DNA of 64,000 nucleotides from Tillandsia leiboldiana (Eukaryota > Streptophyta > Magnoliopsida > Poales > Bromeliaceae). This document shows positions 20,700-32,073 of this stretch, piece after piece. Position numbers and translations under genes: made by a program. The notes under the pieces are model-generated. The model had not been told where the DNA came from. It saw only the letters and a program-made list of their open reading frames with translations, and searched no databases. The DNA lies in assembly GCA_029204045.2 (NCBI GenBank), contig JAQNDB010000274.1, forward strand, positions 1 through 64,000, given 5' to 3'. Within the stretch, counting starts at the first letter, position 1, and each line of letters opens with the position of its first letter.

Positions 20700-21735
20700 G
20701 TTCTTCGATCTGACTTTCTGGTGGCCGAGGATGGTCTCAGATGGAATTTGGAGAGACCCTAAGCCTCCCCGTTGCTTCCTTCTCCACCAACCCGAAAGCA
20801 AGGCAAGATCTTGCTTTTCCGGCGAGGGGAGATGGCGGACGGCGGCGCTGCGGGTGCAGCCGTCGGAGCAGGAGCAGAGGGAGTCGCGAAGCCTTCTCTG
20901 GCGTGGCTGGGTGCAATGGATCCGAGGCTGGGGCACCTCAGGTTTACTTGTATACATTGGCACAAAATGCCAATAGATCCCTCATCTAACACTATCTAGA
21001 GTCGGGTCCACTCGCGGGGACTTCATCTCACACAAAGGCCCCTCTCCAAAGAATCCCATTGGATTCCGCACATAAAATGCGGGGACTCTTATGCAAAAAC
21101 ACCATTTTTTGCCGCTTTTCACGCTTTTCCAGGCCACCGGGTCGTCAAACTGAATAACGGACACCACCACGACGTCCGGCTCGACGAGATCTACAAAGTA
21201 GTGATTTTGGTTTGTCGCATTCGATCCCCTATAATTTTAAAATCCATCAAATACGGTAAAATAAACAGTTCTGCACGCTTTACGATGCTTTCGGCCCTTC
21301 AAACGGAAAATTGGTCAATGCCACTGCGCTCAGAACGGCGACGCCATTCAAATCGACTACCTGGATCGTCAGATTCGGACTCCAGACAGTCGATCGGCCG
21401 ACGTTGGCTAGCGAGGGAATTAAATCAGGGAGTTACTATTTATTTCACTATTCACTTAAGTCTCAGGTCCCACTAGTTTCCTTGCTAAGTTCAGGACGAT
21501 CCGACCGCCGGATCGACAAACGGTCTACACCATTTTCACTCGATTCGATGAGACGGTCGCACTGAAGACCTCAGATTTCCAAGATTAGACTCGGATCGAA
21601 AAAGCGGAATTTGTGCTTCGGCGATTGTGCCGTTCGCACACCGGTTCACAAACCACTAAAGTTAACATTGTTTCCTCGCACACATTCACACCTGAAAAAC
21701 ACTCTTTATACCAACTCAGATTTCCCGAGTATTAC
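20700..21735. other. Unclassified sequence between B and S3
   Basis: About 1 kb not repeated elsewhere in the window. A short Ala/Gly-rich frame starts MADGGAAGAAVGAG (20832-20999), but nothing supports it as a gene. Near 21110-21500 the sequence is moderately GC-rich with TCGNCAGATTCGG-like words, as in many DNA-transposon remnants; this is not diagnostic. It ends where the S3 LTR fragment begins. Confidence 0.3.
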
Positions 21736-22444
21736 ATGGTGATCCTTTGCTTAGAATATCATTGAAGAACCATGGATGGAATCTCTAAGCAAATATTAGA
21801 TCAATTCGACAAAAAGTATTGCTTCAAAGAACCGTCGAATTGACATAAAAGAGGCTAAAAGAAGAACGATAAAAAACCTAGCCTCTAGGGTTGCTCTCAA
21901 GTGTTTTCTTAATTAGTCGGTAGTTCTTGAGAAACCTAAGTGTCTATTTATAGGTTAGAAACCTTTGGAAAGAGATAAGCATCAAAAACTGACTTAACAG
22001 AATTTTTCCCACACGACGGTCCGGACTGGATTTGGCTGATCCGGACTGTCGTCTTTTTTTCAGCAATTCCTGAAAAAATAAGGTTTGGGGCCCGGAACGA
22101 AATCCTACGGTCCGGACTGTTCATGCGATTTCAGCAAACTCCACGTTCGGGGTCCGGAACGAAACAGGGATGTTCAGGACTGGATTTGTGCATGAACCAA
22201 CCAACGTTCGGGGTCCGGACTGTAGTCCCCTGTTCCGGATCCTGATCCTTTTGAATTCTTTCTTCTTGAGATTGATGTAATTGATCCACAATTCTTCATC
22301 TTCAATCTTCAAGACTCAAAACACTGAGTGTCAACTTGAGCTCTTGTTGAATCTTCTCTGAGTCTTCGATTGTTGATTGACAATTTGATCACTTCAAGAC
22401 TCCGACTCAACTCACGAAATATGCCAACGCAAAAAGCCGTAACA
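21736..22444 (-). repeat. 3' LTR fragment of S3
   Basis: Aligns with 26463-27172 of the 5' LTR. It keeps the TATA box (minus CTATAAATAG at 21944-21953) and the paired TCCGGA motifs (for example 22020 and 22040), and ends CCGTAACA next to the purine tract (minus GGGGGAGATT). Confidence 0.9.
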
Positions 22445-24040
22445 ATCTCCCCCTTCGGCAATTTCGTGACAAAACCCAAAAATACATAAAACGCTCAAGA
22501 CACTCATCTTAAACCAAAAAATCGAAACTCAATGTCATCACCAAAACATTGACTTTCTTTGCGTGAAAGATCCAATAAATAAAAATTACATTTGAACCAG
22601 TCTTAGAACAAACTCTATGACTTAGGACTTGGAGTCTTAAAGTGATGTAAATCCTGCAAAACAAAACTCCAAACAAAATCAAACGTTAGTCGTTAGAAAT
22701 TAAATGTAAATCCTACATTTGATTCGTCCTTTTGGTTCTTTTTGTTTTTCGGCTCCTTCGACTCCTTTTTCATCATCTCCCCCTATCTCGAATCATCTCT
22801 TTTTATCATCTCTGTTCTCCCCCTTTTTGATTCATCCTTATCCATTCCTGTTTCTGTTCTCCCCCTTTTTGTCACAAATTGTCAAACAGTGAACATACTA
22901 GACAAAAGGAAATCACTAACAGCATTAGTTCATAGAGAAAGAGAGATAAAAGCTCAGTTCCGGTATATAACAAAAATGCAGATTGCGTACCGGTAGTCGA
23001 AAGCAAAAATCAAATAATTTCTTGAAACAAATCCAGATTTTGAAATATTTGAATTACCGATTTGTATTCCATCAAGAAAACAATTTAAGTGCTTGAAAAT
23101 AATATGAGATCACATAGATGCCATTCAATCCAATTAATTTTACAAAAATTAAAAAGATTTACTCCGAAATCATGAAAAACAAAGATAAAACATTATAAAC
23201 CGTTTTTCATATTATATACGTCAAACACAAGTCATCAAAAATAATCTTGAGAACCAAAGTCTGTCAAGATGTAACGGATTTAGAAAGATGACTTACAGAG
23301 ATTTTTAAATGACATCAATTTTGAATTTTACCCTTCTAAATTGAGATATGCACTAAAATACCTAAGGGTGGCTCTTTGAGCATCTTTTAACTATCCCACC
23401 TTATACCAACCAGGAGATTGTTCAAAATAAAAACTTTGAATTTAAATCTCCGAATGCTTCAACTAAACAAAATTTCATAAAATACCATCAAGCATTCAAA
23501 ACATGTGGCATTCAAAACATGTGGTAGCTTCACACACTAACCGGACGACCGGGGTGGCAGCTCTTTCCAATATGTGGTGGTAGTTTTCACACTCCTTTCG
23601 GATGTAACTCTTTCCACATCTTTTGCAATTCATTTCATTACCCTTGTAAGAAAATACAATCTCTTATGTGAAAGAATTAAATCCCAAATTTTAGTCTATC
23701 GGTTGTCTCATGTTTATTACAAAGAACTCACACAACCGAGATAGATTAATCATCTAATGATCACACATGATTACTAAAATTTGATGAATATAATTATCAA
23801 AAACTCCTATAATGAAGTATTTTCAAGAATTATGATTATGGAGTAAAGTTGATAATTCATATAAAATTGAATTGGAGTGATTGAAAGTGAAACCCTTTTT
23901 ATTCAATGCACTTGTTCATTAAAATCCTTTTGTTCAAAAACAAAACATAAAAACGAAGAGCATTGAAAACATGTAATGCAGAGATTTAGAAAAATATGAA
24001 AGGAAAACCAATCAAAGCATTACATACAGTCATATGCTAT
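22445..24040 (-). other. 3' non-coding interior of S3
   Basis: AT-rich, no coding potential seen. It contains the purine tract beside the LTR and the conserved post-pol block at about 23520-23630 shared with S1 (58610-58720) and S2 (36600-36720). Confidence 0.6.
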
Positions 24041-25996
24041 TTAGAACTTAAGACAAGGAAAGATATTACCTTTCCGAATCCAAAATCGTCGGATTTTGGG
24101 TTGTCTTGATTCATTGTGTTTGGGAGATGATAGCTTTGACTGTTGATCCACCTTAGGTCTTTGCCTCGCAATGATCCACTTGTATGATTGATGTTGTGGC
24201 TCGGACCTTTGGTGGTTTGAGTGAACTCCTTTGACTTGATGAGTCTTTTGATTCCGTTGAGTTCGCTCCGTAGATGAAGTTGCCGAAGAATTCCTCTTTC
24301 TCTTTTTCGGGCATGTCTTCATCAAGTGTCCTTCAAGTCCACATTGGTGACAAGTTCTTCCTTTCAATTTAGCTGTGGAACTTGAAGCCTTCACAGTTTG
24401 GTTCTTTTTAAATCCCAAACCAACCTTGTTTGTTTGACCTAATCCGGACATACAATCAAATTTCTTGGAACCAGTTGAAAGCCTTTGTATGTCGGATTTA
24501 AGTTGATGAACTTGCTTGGTCAAAGCTTGGTTGATGACATGAATTTCCTCAAACTGTTTTTCTAGAAAATCAATCTTGTTAATATGGGAATTAACGATCA
24601 TTTCCGATTGATTTATCTTTTCTTGGAGGATTTTATTATTATCCAATAAACGCTCTCGTTCCTCCTCGAGATCATAAAGTTTGATCTTTAAAGCATGATT
24701 CTCGTCTTGAATCTCAAGTCGTTGCTTCCTCAACTTCTTAATATGCTTGGCCATCTTCTTTGATTCCGTAAGAAGTTATTGATATGCCTCAACGAGTTCT
24801 TCTTCGTCCGACTCCCCCTCACTTGATGACTCTCCGTCGGATGTTGATGTTTCATACAAAATCAAAGGAGCAGAGTCAGTGATTAAAGATGATAAGCAAA
24901 AACTAGAAGAGGGAATTTGAGAAGCATGTAAGGCAACGACTTTTTCCTCTTTACTTGAGGTCGATTCATTAGAAGTAGAATCGTCCCAAGTTTTCGCTTG
25001 CAAAGCCTTCTTTTTATATGATTTCGGAGAAGGACAATCCGTTGAAATATGGCCGTAGCCTTTGCATCTATAACATTGGATTTCCCCTTCGAATTCATCT
25101 TTTTCCTTAGAAGGTTTTGCAGAGCTTTTGAGGTTAGAGGATTTAGAACCCGATGATCCTTTAGATGGTTTCGAGGATGAAGATCCATCGGTTCGATTCT
25201 TCCAAAACTTCCGACGAAATTTCTTTACGATCCACACCAATTGTTCTTCAAAATCGGCAAAAGAGATTTCATCATCGAAACTTGTTTCGCCATCTTCTTT
25301 CCTTATTGATTTGAATGCAATACCTGTAAGCTTAGAAGAAGACTTGGAAGAAACTTGACTAGTAGGAAAAGTCATCTCATAAGTTTGTAAAGCACCTACT
25401 AATTCCTCTACTCTCGTCTCATCCGGATGACTAACGGTTTCAATGGCGGTAACCTTTGCCCTAAAACGTTCCGGAAGAGTCCGAAGTATCTTTCTTACAA
25501 TTCTCGACTCCGGGATCTTTTCTCCTAAATTAGCACAAGTGTTGATTATATCTTGAAGTCTTGTGTAATAATCAGTAAACAATTCATGCTCTTCCATATG
25601 AATAGAGTCAAATTGACTTGTAAGTATCTGGAGCTTTTGAATTTTTACTAGATTAGTACCCTCATGTGTAATTTTGAGAATATCCCAAATTTCCTTCGCA
25701 GTTTCACATGCGGAAATTCGTGTGAACTCAGTCGAGGAAAGAGAATTAAATAAAGCGTTCATACCTTTTCCATTGTAAGAAGATCTTTCGAATTCCTCTT
25801 TGGACCATCTAGAGCGAGGTTTTGGGGTAGTAGAATTTCCTACTTCCTCAATCGGATGCACCCAACCGTATTCTACGGATTGCCATACCCGCTCATCAAT
25901 TGCGATGAGAAAAGCTCTCATCCTCACTTTCCAATACGCATAATTAGTCCCATCAAAAAGAGGAGGTCCAAAAATATTACCACTTTCACCCGACAT
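24041..25996 (-). pseudogene. gag: S3 Sirevirus Gag, one internal stop
   Basis: ATG at 25996 (MSGESGNIFGPPLFDG), about 35 nt after the PBS. It includes the copia Gag signature FDGTNYAYWKVRMRAFL, then NGKGMNALFNSLS, CETAKEIWDIL and LTSQFDSIHMEEHELFTDYYTRLQDI, and a first zinc knuckle CYRCKGYGHISTDC. An in-frame stop at about 24774-24776 follows a Glu/Ser-rich acidic stretch. The frame continues through a long coiled coil (KLRKQRLEIQDENHALKIKL region) to a second knuckle CHQCGLEGHLMKTC and ends RFWIRKGNIFPCLKF. That is the point where S1 continues into protease. Length and two-knuckle layout match Sirevirus Gag. Without the stop it would be a full-length Gag in a gag-only element. Confidence 0.85.
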
Positions 25997-26016
25997 GATA
26001 GATAAACCTAAAACCG

Positions 26017-26028
26017 TCTCTGATACCA
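26017..26028 (-). other. Primer-binding site of S3 (tRNA-iMet)
   Basis: Minus strand TGGTATCAGAGA, two bases after the 5' LTR. Confidence 0.85.
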
Positions 26029-26030
26029 CT

Positions 26031-27172
26031 TGTAGGTTTTTATATATTAAGGATCCACAAGGATCTAAATAGCTACTATCAAACAACTAGAGGGGGGGTG
26101 AATAGGTGTAATACTTAAAAACAAATCTCAGTGCAAAATAAAAACCAATGCGGAAAATAAAAATAGCACACCGAGATTTACGTGGAAACTCCAATCCAGG
26201 AGAAAAACCACGGGACCAACACGCAATAACAATCCACTAAGAAAAGAAGAATAACAAGGTGATTACCGACTCCACGGACTCAAACCCCTCCTTCAACTTC
26301 TTCGGATCTTGCGCTCACCGACTGCACGTCCACTGCACACGTTCGAATCCACGAACGCCACTCGAATCCACGAGCCCACGTTTCGAATCCACGAAACGCC
26401 CTCAACACATCGAATCCACGATGCTACGTCGAATCCACGACGCAAACTTGATAAAAGCTTCGATGGTGATCCTTTGCTTAGAATATCATTGAAGAACCAT
26501 GGATGGAATCTCTAAGCAAATATTAGATCGATTCGACAAAAAGTATTGCTTCAACGAACCGTCGAATTGACCTAAAAGAGGCTAAAAGAAGAACGATAAA
26601 AAACTTAGCCTCTAGGGTTGCTCTCAAGTGTTTTCTTAATTAGTCGGTAGTTCTTGAGAAACCCTAAGTGTCTATTTATAGGTTAGAAACCTTTGGAAAG
26701 AGATAAGCATCAAAAGCTGACTTAACAGAATTTTTTCCGCACGACGGTCCGGACTGGATTTGGCTGATCCGGACTGTCGTCTTTTTTTCAGCAATTCCTG
26801 AAAAAACAAGGTTCGGGGTCCGGAACGAAATCCTACGGTCCGGACTGTTCATGCGATTTCAGCAAACTCCACGTTCGGGGTCCGGAACGAAACAGGGATG
26901 TTCAGGACTGGATTTGTGCATGAACCAACCAACATTCTGGGTCCGGACTGTAGTCCCCTGTTACGGATCCTGATCCTTTTGAATTCTTTCTTGTTGAGAT
27001 TGATGTAATTGATCCACAATTCTTCATCTTCAATCTTCAAGACTCAAAACAGTGAGTGTCAACTTGAGCTCTTGTTGAATCTTCTCTGAGTCTTCGATTG
27101 TTGTTTGACAATTTGATCACTTCAAGACTCCGACTCAACTCACGAAATATGCCAACACAAAAAGCCGTAACA
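26031..27172 (-). repeat. 5' LTR of S3 (1142 bp)
   Basis: Reads TGTAGGTTTTTATATATTAAGG...AAAGCCGTAACA on the plus strand. It has paired TCCGGA motifs about 20 bp apart (26819/26839 and decayed pairs), a TATA box (26672-26681), and six or more CGAATCCACGA words (26340-26450) in the leader. Confidence 0.9.
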
Positions 27173-28134
27173 GTCCGCAGGCGCGGGTGGCCCCGTGCGG
27201 CACCAGCCCGCACGGGCGCCCCACCTGCGGGCGGCCCCGCGCAGCACTGGCCCGCGCGGGCGCGCTGCCCGCAGGCGCGAGATGCCCTGTGCGGCGCCAG
27301 CCCGCGCCGGCGTCCCACCTGCGGGCGGCCCCGCGCGGCACCGATCCGCGTGGGCGCGCTGCCACAGGCGCGGGCGACCCCGCGCGGCCCTAGCCCGCGC
27401 GGGCTCCCCACCTGCGGGCGGCCCCGCGCGGCACCGGTCCGCGCGGGCGCGCTGGCCGCAGGCGTGGGCGGTCCCGCGCGGCGCCAGCCCGCACGGGCGC
27501 CCCACCTGCGGGCGGCCCTGCGCAGCACCGGCCCGCGCGGGCGCGCTGCCTGCAGGCGCGGGCAACCCCGCGCGGGCGCCCCACCTGCGGACGCCCCACC
27601 TGCGGGCGGCCCCGCGCGGCACCGGCCCGCTGCCCGCAGGCGCGGGTGACTCCGCGCGCACGGGCGCCTCCACCTGCAGGCGGCCCCGCGCGGCACGGAT
27701 CCGCGCGGGCGCGCTGCCCGTAGGCGCGAGCGACCCCGCGCGGCCCAAGCCCGCGCGGGCGCCCTGCCTGCGGGTGGCCCCGTGACGGCGGCAACCGCCT
27801 CGACGATGGCGGCGGCGGCGCGGTGATCCCCGTCCTCGAAACGACCGACAAGACCCAAAATTATGTAAACCTAAAACAAGAACGGGAAAGACTCACCTTG
27901 ATTCGAGAGAGGTGGAGGAAAAGGATCGTCCACCTTCGCCCGATCACCCGCCGAAAAGTCCACCTCCTTCCTTCCCCCCCCGGATCGTAGAGTTCTGCGT
28001 CGGAGAATCTCGAGCGAGAGCGAAAAGGGTTGGGTTCCCGTTCCTCTCCTCTCTCTGATCGCGCCGCTGCTTACTTAGCCGCATGATAAAGGAGTACGAA
28101 GGAAACCAAAAAACCCTAAGTCCGGCTTATAAAC
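27173..28134 (-). repeat. Element D: gypsy-like LTR fragment, inner part
   Basis: Minus-strand LTR-like sequence split by S1; the rest is 62391-62555. On the minus strand it reads: TATA-like TTTATAAG (at the S1 junction), about 230 nt of purine-rich leader, a near-consensus donor CAAG|GTGAGT (27891-27900), T-rich sequence, then a CpG-rich tandem array with a period near 94 bp (ACCTGCGGGCGG at 27223, 27317, 27410, 27504). This copies the order seen in LTRs A and B. It abuts the S3 LTR at 27172. Neither the PBS end nor the LTR start is present, so the gypsy assignment rests on architecture only. Confidence 0.55.
27180..27780 (-). repeat. 94-bp CpG-rich tandem array in D
   Basis: About five imperfect units of GCCCGCGCGGGCGC...CCACCTGCGGGCGGCCCC. 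GCCCGCGCGGGC is itself palindromic. Open frames across it on both strands (for example on the minus strand 27037-27858) are repetitive low-complexity artefacts. Confidence 0.8.
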
Positions 28135-28362
28135 TGTAACGGAATTTGAGTTGGCGTATTTCGTGAAATCGGTTAAGTCTTGAAGATTGAAGATGAAAAA
28201 GTTGGATCGTATACCTCAATCTCAAGTAAGAAGAATTCAAAAGGATCAGGTACGTTTAATTCAATAAGTTTGTTGATCCGAATACTTCTTATAGTGTAGA
28301 AACACTTGGATGAATTTTTGATTGCATAAAAATCAAAAACTGGGCATTTTACATGTTCAGAG

Positions 28363-28578
28363 TCCGGACCGTGGATCTCAGTCTGGACCCCGAACGTAGG
28401 TTTGTTCGTGCGTAATTCCAGTCCGGACTGTGGATCTCAGTCCGGACCCCGAACGTAAGAATTGTTGAAATTGCATGAACAGTCCGGACCGTGGATTGCA
28501 GTCCGGACCCCGAATGTCGTCTTTTTTGGAAATAGTCTGTTTCGCTGAGACAGTCCGGACCGTCAATTCCAGTCCGGA
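28363..28578 (+). promoter_or_regulatory. Paired TCCGGA palindrome array, S1 U3
   Basis: Each pair has the form AGTCCGGACCGTGG...CAGTCCGGACCCCGAACG with palindrome starts 19 bp apart; four pairs lie upstream of the TATA box. Clustered palindromes are known from Sirevirus LTRs. The fixed pair spacing suggests a dimeric or paired DNA-binding protein (inference). Confidence 0.8.
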
Positions 28579-28645
28579 CTGTCGTCCTGCAAAATTCTAG
28601 AAATGGTTAGTTTTTGATGCTTATCTTCTTCCAATGGTTTCTAAC

Positions 28646-28655
28646 CTATAAATAG
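28646..28655 (+). promoter_or_regulatory. TATA box of S1 5' LTR
   Basis: CTATAAATAG. The identical motif is in the 3' LTR (61650-61659) and, inverted, in the LTRs of S2 and S3. Confidence 0.85.
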
Positions 28656-29388
28656 ACCCTATGATTCATCTTTTAGGGCAAGCGTAAAATACGACCGAAA
28701 AAGAAAAATTCACATATAGAGAAGAAAGGAAATACATGTTTTAATTCTATGTTTCTTCATCTATATTATTAGTTTGATTCTAGGTTTTCCAAACTCAGAT
28801 TTTGAGTAGAATCAAATTAATGAATACTTAGATGGTATTTCCGATCTATTTCTAATCTAAGTATTCGGCGGATCATCACCACCCAAAAACAACGATTTTT
28901 CCAAAATCGGCGCGTGGACTCGCGTGGCCTTGTGGATTCAAGGTGCTACCGCTCTCGTGGATTCGGAGCGAGGTACGTTCGTGGATTCGAAGCGCGCTAC
29001 TGGGTGAAGACCGTGGATTCGGTCGGACGTCGTGGACTCAACGTTGGACGCCGTGGATTCGGCGTTGGACGCTAATCGTGGATTCGAGCAGCGTTGCGGA
29101 GCGAGCGGAGAAGATCAACTAGGAGCGTATGGAAAAGGTTGAGTCGTAAGTGTGTACGGTAAATCACCTTGTACGTGTGTTAATTCTAATGGATTTCACC
29201 GTGTTATCGGTCCCGTGGTTTTTTACTCCGGATTGGAGTTTTCCACGTAAAAATCTCTGCGTGTTATTTATTTTTCCGCATTGGGTTTTATATCGCAAAG
29301 ATTTTTGAGTGTTTATTGTTTACACCTATTCACCCCCCTCTAGGTGTTTTTTCCCCTATTTAGATCCAATTATACATAACCCAACAAG

Positions 29389-29400
29389 TGGTATCAGAGC
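29389..29400 (+). other. Primer-binding site of S1 (tRNA-iMet)
   Basis: TGGTATCAGAGC, two bases after the LTR, 19 bases before the gag ATG. Confidence 0.9.
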
Positions 29401-29419
29401 GGGAATAGGGTTGTAAACA

Positions 29420-31450
29420 ATGGTTGAAGGTGGAAACATCAACTGACCCCCGTTCTTCGATGGAACAAATTATGCCTACTGGAAAGTACGGATGAAAGCC
29501 TTTTTAGTTTCCATCGATGAACGGGTGTGGCAATCAATTGAATTAGGGTGGTCTAATCCAACTGAAATTCTTGCTGATGTTCGCACCATCAAACCTAGGT
29601 CAAAATGGACCAAGGAAGAGATTGATTTATCTTCTTACAATGGCAAAGGAATTAATGCTTTATTTAATGCCTTATCTCAAACAGAGTTCTCTCGCGTCTC
29701 GGCATGTGAGACTGCGAAAGAAATCTGGGATGTTCTTCAAGTTACACATGAGGGAACTAACCTTGTGAAGATTCAAAAACTACAAATGCTTACGAGCAAG
29801 TTTGACTCCATTTTCATGGCAGAAAATGAATCTTTCACAGATTACTAAACACGATTGCAAGACATCGTAAACACATGTGCTAACTTGGGAGAGAAGATTC
29901 CAGAATTTAAAATTGTAAGAAAGATTTTAAGAACTCTTCCTGAAAGATTTCGTTCCAAGGTTACGGCCAATGAAACTATTAAACACCCGGACGAAATCCG
30001 TGTAGAAGAATTAGTTGGTTCTTTACAAACATATGAAATGACATTTCCTACTAACTATTCTTCGGAAAAGGCATCCTCTTCTAAGTCTTCAGGTTATGCA
30101 TTGAAAACAACAAAAGAAGAAGACGCGGATTCATCATCCTCAGACGATGACGAGAACCTATCTATGGAGGACTTTGAGAAACAGCTTGCTCTCCTGACAA
30201 GAAATTTTCGCCGAAACTTCCGAAGGGGTAATTCAAGTAAAACCTGATCCTCCGGAAAGTGGAATAAAGGCAAAGGTTTTTCAAGCCAAAAGCCAAGAAA
30301 GCGAGAAAGTTTTTAAAATGATAAGAAAAGCTCAGAAGGACAAGTCCAATGCTTCAAGTGCCGAGGATACGGCCATATCTCAACGGAGTGTCCAAATAAG
30401 AATCCGTCAAAGAAGAAGGTGATGCAAGCCGTCACTTGGGATGACACCTCATCGTCAAATGAGTCGTCTTCAAGTGATGAAGAAAAGAGCGCAACGGCAT
30501 TCCACGCGTCCACCACATCTTCACCCTTCATGTGCTTAATGGCAAGTACTTCAGATTCATTGTCCAACTCCTCCCGGGTTGAAAAAACTGCAACGGATGA
30601 TGAATCGAGTAACTCTGAAGGTGAAGACTTTGCTCTCTCCTACCATAAGCTTTTGAGGGATTCAAAGAAATTGGCAAAGCAAAACAAGAGTTTGAGAGGG
30701 AGATTGCAGGATCTCGAAGAAGAAGCAAAAAGGGCAACTTCTCTCTCAAATGCTCTTGAAGTGGAAAGGGATAATCTGATTAAAGTAAATGTTTCCCTTC
30801 AAGAGTCCAATGAGCAATTCGAGAAGAATTATGTAGATATGGTGAACAAAGCGAATTACTTCTTGAAGCTCTACGGCGAGGCTCGACAGGAAAAATTGGA
30901 AATGACGAAGACCATTGTCCAACTCAAGGATGATTTAAAGCAATTTTCTTCTGGAAGGAGTAAGTTGGATATGCTTCTTGGTCTCGGTCAAACAAATCGG
31001 TTCGGCCTCGGATACACTCAAACTGGAGACATTCCTAGTTCGAGTGGGACAGTCTTTGTGCCCCAGTTGGTATCTCCTCCTCCGACACCGGAATTCACGA
31101 CAAGCAACGACAACAAGCCTACTTCACCCTCTTCGGGATCGTCAAGCACTAAGGTATGTTTTCGTTGTGGTTATGCAGGGCACATAAGGAGAATTTGCAA
31201 GAATGGAGCGAAAAGATCAAATCAAGCACATCTTGCAACTACTACCAATGAGTTCATTTCCCGCAAATCAAAGAAAAATCTTTCAAAAGGAAAGAACATT
31301 GGTAGTTCATCAAACAAGACGACGACGTCAAGGAAAAGCGATGGATCAAACAAGACGCTTTCACCAAAGGTATCAACTTCACAATCATTTCCGACGTACA
31401 CCAAAACTCGAAAGGTTTGGGTATGCAAAGGTGAAATCTTCCCTTGTCTT
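29420..31450 (+). pseudogene. gag: S1 Gag, broken by several stops
   Basis: Starts MVEGGNIN as in S2, but codon 9 is TGA (29444-29446) where S2 has Arg. The copia Gag domain continues (KVRMKAFLVSIDERVWQSI, NGKGINALFNALS, CETAKEIWDVL). TAA at about 29846 replaces a Tyr codon, and further stops lie at about 30245 and 30315. Beyond these come knuckle 1 (CFKCRGYGHISTEC, about 30352), an open coiled-coil stretch from 30419, then knuckle 2 (CFRCGYAGHIRRIC, about 31159) and a basic tail leading straight into protease. The first stop fits a CGA-to-TGA change. The protein is not translatable as one piece. Confidence 0.9.
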
Positions 31451-32073
31451 GTTACTAATATTTCCTTGCATGCATATGATAATTCGTCATGGTATCTGGA
31501 TAGCGTTTGTTCCCGACACATGACCGGCGACAAAAACTGCTTTCAAAATCTTGAGAAAATCTCCGGAGGACTTGTAGTTTTCGGAGATGGTCGGTCTTCC
31601 AAAATTGTTGGAAAAGGAACTGTAGCTATTCCAGATGGCCCGGTACTGAATAATGTGTTATTTGTTGAAGGCCTTAAGACTAACCTCATAAGTATCAGTC
31701 AACTTTGTGACAATGGTTTTTCAGTTAATTTTTCATCTGTTGAATGTGTTGTAACTGATAACAACCATGTTTTATTTTTAAAGGGGGTTAGATCTGAAAA
31801 CAATTGTTATGTTGTTCCTAATAAAATTTCTAAAAATTGTAACTTAGCCTCTTTGAATACTGAAACACTTTGGCATGAAAGGCTAGGTCACATAAATTTT
31901 AAGGAACTTGCTAGAATTTCAAACAAAGACGTGGTCAAGGGGGTTCCAAAACTTTCACATAAACAAAACATTGTGTGTGGTGGTTGTCAAAAGGGAAAAC
32001 AATCTAGGACTGCACACAAGAACTTGAACCACGTTGGTACTAAACGGCCCTTAGAATTATTGCATATGGATCT
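31451..32073 (+). pseudogene. pol: S1 protease and integrase N-terminus
   Basis: In frame with the end of gag. The protease core reads SWYLDSVCSRHMTGD. Copia proteases have DSG here, so the Gly next to the catalytic Asp is Val and activity is probably lost. The pre-integrase zinc-binding region follows (LWHERLGHINFKEL...CGGCQKGKQ), then the start of the integrase core ...LELLHMDL, where S2 has inserted. The 5-bp TSD GATCT encodes the Asp-Leu of HMDL, and this Asp is the first residue of the DDE triad. Reading continues at 55756. Confidence 0.9.

Larger units (their letters stand above)
21736..27172 (-). mobile_element. S3: gag-only Ty1/copia Sirevirus, 3' LTR truncated
   Basis: Minus-strand element. 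The 5' LTR is 26031-27172 (1142 bp) and the interior is 22445-26030. The 3' LTR survives as 709 bp (21736-22444); its outer end, about 430 bp, is lost. The interior has an iMet PBS (26017-26028), a Sirevirus-type gag and then post-pol non-coding sequence, with no protease, integrase, RT or RNase H. The word GTGGTAGTTTTCACACTCC, which follows RNase H in S1 and S2, occurs here about 450 bp after gag. Pol has therefore been deleted cleanly between the end of gag and the 3' non-coding region. Confidence 0.85.
28135..29386 (+). repeat. 5' LTR of S1 (1252 bp)
   Basis: TGTAACGGAATTTGAG...CATAACCCAACA. U3 has four TCCGGA pairs, each exactly 19 bp apart (28363/28382, 28422/28441, 28483/28502, 28554/28573; 28382 has decayed to TCTGGA). 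TATA box CTATAAATAG at 28646-28655. The leader has about eight CGTGGATTCG words (28915-29090). Confidence 0.95.

Noticed and set aside
20832..20999. Possible captured host exon (MADGGAAGAAVGAG frame)
   Set aside because: Short, low-complexity, without splice context or a recognisable domain.
27037..27858. 273-aa minus-strand Arg/Gly/Ala-rich frame
   Set aside because: Product of the 94-bp CpG array; equivalent frames exist on the other strand.
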